From the NCBI GenBank assembly GCA_016987375.1, contig PJRA01000263.1, positions 3,145,648 through 3,178,321 of the forward strand: a stretch of DNA of 32,674 nt, in the 5' to 3' direction. The notes below the pieces were generated by a model. That model saw only the letters and a list, made by a program, of their open reading frames with translations. It was not told where the DNA came from and did no database searches. The number at the start of each line of letters is the position of its first letter. The first letter of the stretch is position 1. The DNA comes from Brachionus koreanus (Eukaryota; Rotifera; Eurotatoria; Ploima; Brachionidae). This document shows positions 10,801-19,800 of the stretch, piece by piece. Both the position numbers and the translations under genes were made by a program.

Positions 10801-12423
10801 CTTTAAAAATACTTTTTTTTTTTTACTTATGCACAAGTGTGAGTTTTCTCACGCTTATTAGGAATGAAAGGATCAGTTATCCTGTGCCAATTAGATAATT
10901 TTTTTTAAAAGAATGAACAAATCTTTGAAAAAAGAAGAGCTAATAATAGCGATTCAAAAAGAGATTTTTATGAATCGCTATTATTAGCTAAGATTTAATT
11001 AATTGTTTACCATGGATATTCAAATTCTCTAGTTTTTTTTATTTTAGTAAATCTTATTTTATGAAAAAAGGAAAAAATTTTGTTCGATTTGTGTTTGGAT
11101 TTTACAATACCATTTTTTTTAAATACAAAAGCATATTTTAATCCGAAAAATCATTAAAAATTGGTTCACTTAAACATCCTGTTCAAAAGATATATAAACA
11201 ATTGTGATGGATAATTTTAAAAAAATCGTGGACATAAAAGATAAATTTATTTAAACTTTTAAATATTTAAATAAAAGCTTTTATTGATTTATGATTATCT
11301 GATAAAATTTTATTTTAAAAGATAGTTCTAATAGATCTGTTAAGATGAATTATAATTAATTATTTCTCCAATTTTTATACCATTTTACCTTGTTCCATAT
11401 TACAGTTAAATAAACCGAAATACTGAAAAAATTTTTCAGAAAAATAAAATTCTTTATTCAAATGGTTTATTATTTAACAATTTTATCTTTCAGTTTTAAT
11501 TTTTTTTTAATTCAGTTTTTAAATTCTACAAATAGCTTGTATTAAATTTTTCTCTTTTTTTTTATTTAAATATTTTTTCTTTATTTTAATAAAGATTTAT
11601 TTTATCTTAGATCGACTGACACTACATATCAAAGTTCTGCTATTTAATTTTTTAAAATTATTAATTTTATTTGTTTTTATGTCCCGAACACTAAAAAAAA
11701 AGAATTAAAAAAAAAGATTAAAAAAAAAGAAAAGAAAAATTTAAATTAAAACTTAAGTTAAATTCGATAAATATTAACAGAAAGTTTAACAATAGAAACA
11801 AAAATAGATATATTGAAATGTAGAGTTAAGTTATTTTAATTCAATCAACTGGTCTATATGATTTTGTGCCTTTATTCATTCAAAATTTTTCTTAATAAAA
11901 CCTGAAAGGGATCATAGTATGGATTTTTAGAAATTTAGGTAAAATTCCAAGGTTTTTGTACATATATCATTAATCAATTTATTTATCATTAATTTAATCT
12001 ATCACCTTGCAAGCTTTTATTGGAAAAAATATTTTAAACAAAATAGTTATAAGAAAAATTTTCAGTGAATTTGTTTTTATCCTATTAATAATTAAATCAA
12101 TTCTACCAATAAATTAGAAAAATAAGATAAATCATATTTATTTAATAATAGATTTTTTTTAAGAATTTGTTCAAATGATGACAACCCCAGCGTCTAAAGA
12201 CGACGATGAATTCGAATTAAGAGAAGCGTTTAAATGTATAGATCTAGACGGTAATGGATACATTAGCCGTGAAGAGCTAAAAAATGCTGTGCAAAAAATA
12301 ATGTCAACTGATGGCAGAGTAAGCATGCAAGATGTGGAAGAGATGATGAAGGAAGCTGATACCGATGGAAATGGACTAATAGACTACGATGAATTTGTTC
12401 GTATTCTGGTTGAAAAAAGATAA
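7889..12423 (+). CDS. Calmodulin-like four-EF-hand protein with long N-terminal extension (2 exons, 361 aa)
   Basis: Exons are 7889-8714 and 12164-12423, joined across a GT-AG intron in phase 1 that splits the last ligand codon of EF-hand 2. The joined protein has four canonical 12-residue calcium loops: DINGDGKITAKE (229-240), DKDGNGTIEYSE (265-276), DLDGNGYISREE (302-313) and DTDGNGLIDYDE (341-352). All coordinating positions are intact, so it should bind four Ca2+ like calmodulin or troponin C. The 220 residues before them are Ser/Lys/Asp-rich, with no recognised domain, signal peptide or membrane segment, and are probably disordered. The start is well fixed: an in-frame TAA lies directly before the ATG. 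It is too divergent and too long to be calmodulin itself, and the target is unknown. The EF-hand calls are firm; the tail's role is not. The intron is packed with transposable elements. Confidence 0.9.
9012..9868 (-). pseudogene. Decayed mariner-family transposase and 5' end
   Basis: Read on the minus strand, about 9740-9590 encodes a helix-turn-helix-like stretch (ISQSAISRHLNMINKNNR) with stops before and after it. About 9480-9370 encodes MVYIWWNFQGVKHFEL, typical of the mariner catalytic core. Near 9310 is DNARSHKARR, carrying the second catalytic Asp. In another frame, 9251-9012 encodes LLPHPSFNPDLSPSDYHLF with the third Asp, ending YFEN. This order matches DD34D mariner transposases. The block expected around the first catalytic Asp (TGDE-type motif) is missing, and there are several in-frame stops and at least one frameshift, so the copy is dead. 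The upstream part (about 9700-9868) is shared with a second fragment near 25.6 kb. Precise terminal repeats and a TA target duplication were not identified. Confidence 0.85.
10032..10297. repeat. Perfect 80-bp inverted repeat (arms 10032-10111 and 10218-10297)
   Basis: The right arm (from TTTTGAATTTTAACGCCGCG) is the exact reverse complement of the left arm (from CTCATGTTAAAATCGTCACC) over all 80 bases, with a 106-bp spacer. The arms are richer in GC than the surroundings. Because it lies in an intron of a plus-strand gene, the pre-mRNA could fold into an 80-bp perfect RNA duplex. Lack of any mismatch implies recent formation or continuing gene conversion. Confidence 0.95.
10305..10495. mobile_element. 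Nested 191-bp inverted-repeat element with 8-bp target duplication
   Basis: The element starts GGCAAAATAAAAATAA and ends TTATTTTCATTCTGCC, which is its imperfect complement. The inverted similarity continues inward (TTTTTAGATTTTTGGTGCA against TGCACAAAAAATCTAAAAA), so it folds over nearly its whole length. It is bordered by GAAGGATG at 10297-10304 and 10496-10503. An 8-bp duplication is what hAT-type elements make; a 9-bp reading (GAAGGATGG) is equally possible and would shift one border by a base. It sits inside the 9988-10575 element and so inserted later. Confidence 0.75.
10616..10878. repeat. Pair of 32-bp direct repeats, 231 bp apart
   Basis: TCTCACGCTTATTAAGAATG at 10616 recurs as TCTCACGCTTATTAGGAATG at 10847. 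The match covers 32 bases with three differences by my count. The two copies bracket the TGACTTGA-rich palindromic element. They are too long and too diverged to be ordinary target duplications, and may be parts of an older element. Confidence 0.75.
10664..10804. mobile_element. TGACTTGA-rich palindromic MITE-like element (about 141 bp)
   Basis: The left end (AAAGTCATAAAGTCAAAG, then TCAAGTCA) is mirrored by the right end (TGACTTGACTTTCAAAAG, then ACTTT). The unit TGACTTGA or its complement recurs several times on both strands, for example near 10683, 10711, 10746 and 10782. In the middle is a perfect 13-bp hairpin, AAAAACATTTTCA (10697-10709) and its complement (10716-10728), with a 6-nt loop. 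No coding capacity is present. The exact ends are uncertain by several bases. Confidence 0.6.
10938..10989. repeat. Perfect 19-bp hairpin
   Basis: AGCTAATAATAGCGATTCA (10938-10956) is followed, after a 14-nt A/T-rich loop, by its exact reverse complement (10971-10989). It lies in the EF-hand gene intron and would form a compact RNA stem-loop in the pre-mRNA. It is probably another transposon relic; no terminal repeats or target duplication were found around it. Confidence 0.85.
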
Positions 12424-13447
12424 ATTGATAAGAATAAGATCTCCTAGTATGATATTATCGTTGCTAATCCATCTAGTTTGTTTAATTTGAATGATATCAA
12501 CTCCATTCTCAGAGTTAACATATGATAATCCGGTTTAATTCATTTCAATTTTAAATATATTTTTTTATGTATTAATAAAATATGTTATAGTTGTTATATT
12601 CCATTGAATTAGATAAGCTTGTTGATTTTTTTGATATTTGTTGTCGATTAAAATTCAAAAATATATTGTGTAAATTTTGATAATTTTTTTCATTTTTGGC
12701 CCAAGCTTAATTTTGATCGATATTGAAAAATAATTTGTTTTTAAATTATTAATTGATCTTTTGCCAAAAGCCAGTCACTATTTACTTTATTTCAATCTCG
12801 AAGCTTTCTATTATGCAATATCTTGCAATAACCTTTGGAGAGAGAAAAATCAAATTAATAGAAAACTCGATTAGATTAGGATAAAATAAATCGAAATTAA
12901 ATAATAAAAAAAATAGAGCCTTTATTTACAATTCCATAAAGTATAAATAGTTTTAATGTGGTTGTGGATAAATTAAAAACATAAAAAAATAAATATCGCT
13001 TTCGATTTTTGGCATAAAAATTTCTTCAAGTGATACTTGTATCAACAAGTATTTTATGAATGCTTGATTCGATTAACAGCAAACATATAAATTAAGAATT
13101 GATTTTTTTTTATTAAAAAAACAAGCAAATAATTTTTTATTTTCCATTTAGAAGATAAAATATTTATGGCTTTATTTGATTCAGTATTTTAAAATAAATA
13201 AAAAATATAAAACTAAAAATTAAAATTCAATTGAGCAACATAAGTTTAATTCTTGGAACGAATTTTCGATGCATAATTTTGCTTATTCATCAAACTAGAA
13301 TCCTTTTTTCTTCTTTCTCAAATGTCGCACTTAGCAAAAAGAGCAACATTTTATTAGATAAACAAAAAAAAAATGATCTTTTTTTTTTAAATTAGCAGAA
13401 AATTTATTTTTAAAAAATAAAATTTAGAAGCTTAAAGGCTAAACAAA
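12424..13447 (+). other. EF-hand gene 3' region and upstream region of the Rho-GEF first exon
   Basis: This 1-kb gap holds the 3'UTR of the EF-hand gene at the left and, by position, a promoter for Rho-GEF exon 1a at the right. A small hairpin, ATACTTGT-ATCA-ACAAGTAT, lies near 13032. No coding exon is seen. Confidence 0.5.
12574..12579 (+). terminator. Candidate polyadenylation signal AATAAA of the EF-hand gene
   Basis: The canonical hexamer occurs about 150 bases after the TAA at 12421-12423. A T-rich, GT-containing stretch follows within 30 bases. In such AT-rich DNA the hexamer is frequent by chance, so the call rests mainly on position. Confidence 0.45.
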
Positions 13448-13847
13448 ATGAGTGAGTGTGAAAATTTGTTCAAAATTTGCAAACAAAGTCAATTGCATAA
13501 CAAAACTTCAAGTACACACTCAAGTAGTTTGCTCTCATTAAATCTATTTCAATCCCCTGAAGTAGCTTCAATGGAATTGCTGATTAGGTCCAAAAGTGAA
13601 TCAAATCTTAAATATAAAAAAAGCGCTCGATTTAATTTAGTCGAGAAAAACGAGCCGAGCAAAAGTGAAACATTGACAAATAAATTAGAGAATGGATTTA
13701 GCTTTAAACAAATGTTAATTGACGGATTTGTGAAGATAGAGAAAATTTTCAAGTTAAATCTAAATCTGAATGTAAGCAATTTGACCAGGGAGGCGAATAC
13801 GGCCTCGACCAGTCGAACATCGAAACTCGATTGGACTCGAAAAAGGG
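13448..13847 (+). CDS. MCF2L: Rho-GEF alternative first coding exon 1a (133 codons)
   Basis: It starts at an ATG preceded by an in-frame TAA at 13433 and ends at AGG-G|GTAACT in phase 1. The encoded N-terminus is Ser/Asn/Lys-rich with no recognised domain. It contains a phosphosite-like patch (RSKSESNLKYKKS) and a hydrophobic/basic stretch (KQMLIDGFVKIEKIFKL) that could be an amphipathic helix. Its donor phase is identical to that of exon 1b, and both are compatible with the acceptor at 19750, giving codon G|AG (Glu). It cannot be spliced in frame to exon 1b through the AGs present before 17932. This is why I read it as an alternative first exon from its own promoter rather than an exon upstream of 1b. 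Confidence 0.65.
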
Positions 13848-16800
13848 GTAACTTTTTTTTTCGTTTTTATGTTTTAGGTTTAAATTATCCTTTATTCTGA
13901 GTCAAGCTATTTACCAAAAAAAAATTTTTATTTACAAAAATAAACTGTTAGGCCAAACCCTATCATATAAGAAAAAACCTTAAATCGATACAAAAATAAA
14001 TAATTGTTTTAGTTTTCAAGTTGTTTTAGTATTATTATTCAGTATGTCTAAATTGTTCATCATTAATCCAAGCTTCCGTTTATTTACTAATTTATTTATA
14101 TACTAATTTAACATTTAAAAATTTTACAATTGCTAAAAGCCATGAGAGGTCGTTCTACGTTTTTTTTTCTCCTCACTAATTCATAATCTCCCTATGAAAA
14201 ATAAATTAATTTAATTCATCACTCTAAATGTTCTATATCCAAAGTTTACAAATATTTTTCAAATTATTGATTAAATAATATGCCATCTTTTCGTATCTAG
14301 ACGCCCTCGATTTTTCTATTAAGTCATTTTAATCCTATTAGCAATTTTCGAATAGCTCAATAGTCAAAATAATTAGAATGAGTTTGACCCAAATACTCGA
14401 AGCAAATTGTCAGAGTAATGAGTATATACCTTTGTGATATGTCCATCTAATTCGGCAGTAATTGAGTTATTTCATTTCTTGAAAGGATACTAAAATAATT
14501 GTTTCAAAACTAAAATTTGAAGGCTAAATTAAATTTTTTTTTTATTTTTTCCAAAAATAGATTTAAAAGTCAAATAAAATTTTGTTTTTTTATTTGAATT
14601 AAAATAATGTATGGTAAATATTTATGCTTAAAAATGGCTTATGTAATTTAAAATCAAGCCACATTCTCATTAAATTTTTAATTCTTTTAGATATTGACAT
14701 TTAATGAAAAGTATTTAAATATTATTTGGAAATTTGCTTGAAAAAATAATAAAAAGCGGAATAATTAGGCTATTTCGGATGAAAAAATGCGATAAAAATG
14801 GCTATTTGTTGTGAACGAATATTTATTTCCTAAATCAAGGTGGTTGTGTTAGTTAAACAAAAATCAATGAATGCTTTTTATTTTTCCTAAACTAAATTGT
14901 CATGTTATTTTATTTGATTTTTAGAATTTCAAAATGACATAAAGTTGTTTCATAGGGACAACATTTAAATTTCTTTCCTTGTTTAGCTAGAAAAACAAGA
15001 TAATTTTATTTAGCTTGGAGGTAATAATTTATTCAAATTGGCTTAGCTAGTTGTAGTGTGCAATTCTTAAATTTTTGTTGTTGTTGTTGTTGAAGAATAT
15101 TCCAAATCAAATCAAAAAGTAATTTCTTAATTCATTCAGCTAAATGAATATAAAAAACAAAATTGCATAAAAGTGTTTTGACATAAGGGATTTTTTTCAA
15201 AGTATTAATTCGAGAACCAAATAAACTTGCTTTATAAAGAATATCAAGCTATCTTAGTTGGCTTTTTTAGTTCAAGTTTCTAAAAAACAACTATTAGTAT
15301 TATTATTTTACTTTTGTATTCAGCTTTTTTTTAAGTTTGTTAAAATTTGCAACTAAAAAATGTTATTCAAGGATTGTTATTTGAAATTGTTGTTAAAAGA
15401 TAATTTTTCATTTGAAAACTTTTAATGTTAGAGCAAATATTCTAAATATTTCGTCATTTTGCAAAATTAAAAATTCATTTCTATTAAAATTCTAAAATTA
15501 ATTTCTACATTTGTCAAACTAATGCGAACATGATTTTTATACTGTTTACATTTGTCAATATTTAATTCCGAATTTATCTACAATAAACATTTTAATCTTT
15601 TATTTAAAAATGAAAACATTTTTTCCCTAATGTTTATGCACATTTAAAACTCGTTAATTTCGAGCTATAATTAAGCAAGATTCAAGATAAAAATTTTACA
15701 TTTCAAACTTGAAAAATTTGTTGAGTCAAATTTGATGAATTTTTTTTTTCATCTGACCAAAAGTTAAAAATTTAAAGTGCACAAAAAATGTGGTTTATTT
15801 GAGTGATTGATGCATAGGATTGTTTCAGGTTTTTACTTTCTATTCGATAGAAAATCAGGAAAAATAAGAGAAAGTATCTAAATTTAAACACGTATTGAAA
15901 ATTTGCCAAAATTTTAGTCAATAAAGTAAGAAAATAAAATTATGTTTTTTAATTAATTATAAAAATCGAACATATATCCTCGAAAAAGCATATTTTTATT
16001 TTTCCTTTCAACAAAAAATAGATGAAGATAGCTAGGTTGTCTGAGCAAAATTATTGATCACAAGATTACATGAAATTAAATCATGGAAAATAAAATAAGC
16101 CTCAATGATGAATCGCATGACTCTAATTCTAAGGCGGAAATGAACGGTCAATTTAAAATAAACCCAATACAAGACTTGAAAGCTGGCATTATGCTTCAAT
16201 TTAAATTCAAATGAAAAAATATATGTTGTTATTAATTATTGACAAGAAGGAACATATGATCACAGAAATGACATATTACTTAATTCAAAAAATCTGCACT
16301 TAAATTTAATTATTTAGAAATAATTTAAATTTTTTTTCTATTTAATGTAGTTATTTATTCTAATAAACATGTCATTTCTTGAATAGGAAAATCATAAAAT
16401 TTGAATATTTAAAATACTTTCATTATTTAGCTAATATTTAAATTTTAGCGAAAATTTTCATTACTAGAAATTGATTCTAAATTACATAGTAAAAATTCAA
16501 TTTAGAGTAATATTTTTGTTTCAAGTCTTGATTTATGGGAATTTTATTATTTTTTTTTTAAAGAAAGAATATTTTATGGTTCGAGCCACCTTGCATAAAA
16601 TATTTAAAAATAAAAAAATTGTCCATTATCGAAAAATCAAGAGCAAGCAATTCAAACTAATAAATTTCAAATAGCAAGAAATATTTTTTGTTTTGTAAAC
16701 TAGTCCTTGGAAGCCTAATTTTTCTTAAAAGCATTTTTCATAAGTATGCTAAAATTTAATCGGATTTTAGTAATTTAATCAATTTCTAATTCTTTGTACA

Positions 16801-19800
16801 CATGTCTGGCAAAGTATTTTCTAAATCTTTTTAGGGCCTAAATTCGCATGAATAATTCAAAACGTGATCAGAACTCGTTTCTTCTATTTATTTATCAGAT
16901 TTTATCTTTATCATAGCTCGATTAAGCTCATCTCTATTTTTGTCCAAGAAAAACAAATTTTATTTTTTGTTTATTTTTTTTTTTAGCTTATTTTAACAAA
17001 ATTTTGCTTCGATTATTTTTTTTTCAGAAAATAAAAAAAAATAAAAAACAATTATTTTTTATTTAGTTTGAAGAAAATGTAAAAACTCGAACAGGTTTGA
17101 GCGGTAAATAGTTAAAAAATATTTTTTCTCCTGTTAAATAACTTGTTTGCCAAGTAAAGCCCGTTAAGTGCTCTTAAAATGGTTTAAAACCAAGTAAATA
17201 ACTGATGTGCGAATAGTATAGGACTACGATTGAATAGCTCATAGATAGTTTAGATTGAAAAAATGATATATAGAGCAAAAAAGCTAGGGATAAATATTTA
17301 TTCTAGTAATACTTTGTCATTAATGTAAATTTGAAAGCCTAGGTGATCTAAGGTCGAATATTGCTATAGCCTTTGATTTTCATAATAGGATTAGAACGTG
17401 GTCTCTAAAGCCCTTGGCTTATATTTTTATTTGCTAATTACCTAATAAATTAAATCTTGAAATCTAAATTTATTTTCTATTTGCATTTAGAATAATTATA
17501 TTCTTTCAATGGAATTATTAATTTTCCTAGTTGCTAGCTCTAATCGAGCTTCCTTGTCGTAGCAATTGCTAGTTTTGTTAACACAAACTTCTTTTTTTCT
17601 TAGTGCACCATAAATTTTATGTTTATGGAGCGAAACAAGCATATTTATCTTGTTTATTTTGAAAATTGAGGAAACTGAGCTTGTTCTTCAACTATCGAAT
17701 AAATAATAAAAATTAAATTAGCTGGAAATTCGATAAGATAATTAAAATTTTTTATTTTATTTAATCAAAATTTTGCATATAGTTTGTGAATAGAAAGAAA
17801 AAATGAGCCATTTTGGCAATAATTTTATTTTTAAATTTTGATTTTATATAATTTATAGCTATTTGAATTAGATAAAATCTAAGCAATTTTGATTTTGTTT
17901 TGCCTTGGACCTAAAATGCTATGAGAATAGTATGTCAACTTTGTCGACATCCGTATCCACAAAATCGCTTAATATAGTCTCGAACTACGATCTGGCGGAG
18001 CCGATCACACCAGAGTCTGTGTCTAACACTAGGTCGAGCACGCCGGTTCAAGCTGCCGTACACGAACAGCCTTCTTCCGCTAATAAACGAGTGATAAAAT
18101 CATTTTTTAAATTTATCAAAAGCAGCAAAAAAAACAAAAACAAAAAGAAAATTTCATCAAGTATTAATAATCTAAGTAAAACTGGTGCATCGAAGGAAAA
18201 AAGTAGAAAACTTTCTAAATTACGGCCAAGCAAATCAATAGCGTTTCTCAACTCGGTTAATAATGACTCAAATTTGTCATCTGATGAGTCCGATTGGCGG
18301 CAAACGTGCAAAAAAAATTCAACCAATTTCAAAAAAAGCGAGCACAAGCACAAAAATCGATCCAAAAAGGACAGATCTTTGTCTCTGACTCTGAGACATA
18401 CAGTCACTTCGCCTACACTCTCCTCTTGTTCGTTTAGTTCCAATTCCCTGCGCACAAAAGCCTCGAGAACAGATCAAATTTCCATTTCGTCAAAAGAGCT
18501 CACTTGGTACAGACTCGAAGAGCTGGACGACTACTACAAAGTTTTGGGTAAATTGGAAATTCTGATGGGCCACCATTCCTAATCAAGCATTCATAATTTT
18601 CACTAAGACCAAGATTAAATAGATTTAAAGCGTAAACAATTGCTTATTAGCCTTTGAAAATAAGGCTAAATATTACAAAGTAAAATAAGGATCAATAGAA
18701 AAATGTTTGCTTTTTAAATCACAAGACTAGCCATATAAATTTTGCTTTATTTTTTCTTATTTATTTTAAATGGTGATATTTAAATGTTGAAAAAAAAAAT
18801 AGCGAATTTCGATGGCTTCTCGCTCATTTAGTTCAATTTATAGTCATAGAAAATTTATCGAATTTACAAGTATTGAATTGAAATTATAATTTAAAATTTG
18901 TAGATAAAAATTTTTAAATATTTACTTTCTAAATTAGAATATTTAAATTTTGAGTTATGTTTAACAATAGATTTTTTGGGCTTTAATATTAAATCAATCA
19001 AAATATATCTGACAAATGCGAACATAAATCTCGCATTGTTAGTAGCCCAATAAAACGAAAATTTTAGATAAATTTAAGTGTAAAAAATGATTGAACAATT
19101 TTTTTTTTTTTTTCAATTATCTCAAATGAGGATTAAGTAAATATCACAATTATAGATTGAAAAATAAAAAAAGATTTGTATCGAAATCTCGAAGCTCGTT
19201 TAATAAAGTTTGAAATTTAAATTTCTGTCAAGAGTCCCAAACTTAAATAATTTAAATATTTTCTCCTTTTGTTCTCTTATTATTCTTTTTAATTACTTAG
19301 TCTGAAGGTTTACAAATATGAGCTAAAATTGAGCTAAAGCATTTTGTTGGCAAAAATCGATATCTATTTACCGAAACAAATAGAACTTATATTTTCATAT
19401 CAAATTAATATTTGCACTTAAGCAACTTTTATTGAGTCTAATTTCAACATCTGCCTACTAATTCTAGTCTCTTAGTCTTATCTGTTTGAATATCACTTGT
19501 CTGATAGCCGCCCGTTCTTATGTCCACCTATTTTAGTACACTCGGATCTGTGCTCATTTAGGCAAAATTATTCTCTAATTAAAAAAGAGCTTTCAATCTC
19601 GACGCAAAGTGTTCAGAGCTAATGCGATGCGAGTTAAAGTTTCTAGATAAACGATCAGGAATGGAATTAAATTTCAATTAGGATCAAGAAAATTTTATTA
19701 GCAATTTTTTTTAATTCGAGATTTTTTTTATGTTTCCTTTTTGTTTTAGAGCACGTAATGGAAGAAACAAGTGCAAATATACTCAACGTTATTGAAATAA

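Larger units (their letters stand above)
8715..12163 (+). other. 3.45-kb transposon-filled intron of the EF-hand gene
   Basis: The donor is GTGGGG at 8715 and the acceptor is TTTTTTTTAAG ending at 12163. The reading frame continues exactly from TIEYS to the E-F-V that normally follows in a second EF-hand. The segments 8715-8990 and 10990-12163 are AT-rich with nothing recognised. Between them lie the mariner remnant and three inverted-repeat elements listed separately. Confidence 0.85.

Noticed and set aside
16471..16674. 67-codon open frame in the long first intron, as a further alternative first exon
   Set aside because: It has no donor in the required phase 1 at a sensible place, and the composition is that of non-coding AT-rich DNA.
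18048..18455. 135-codon minus-strand open frame opposite exon 1b
   Set aside because: It is the antisense shadow of the Ser/Lys-rich exon 1b, whose composition suppresses stops on the other strand. The plus-strand frame has correct start and splice signals.
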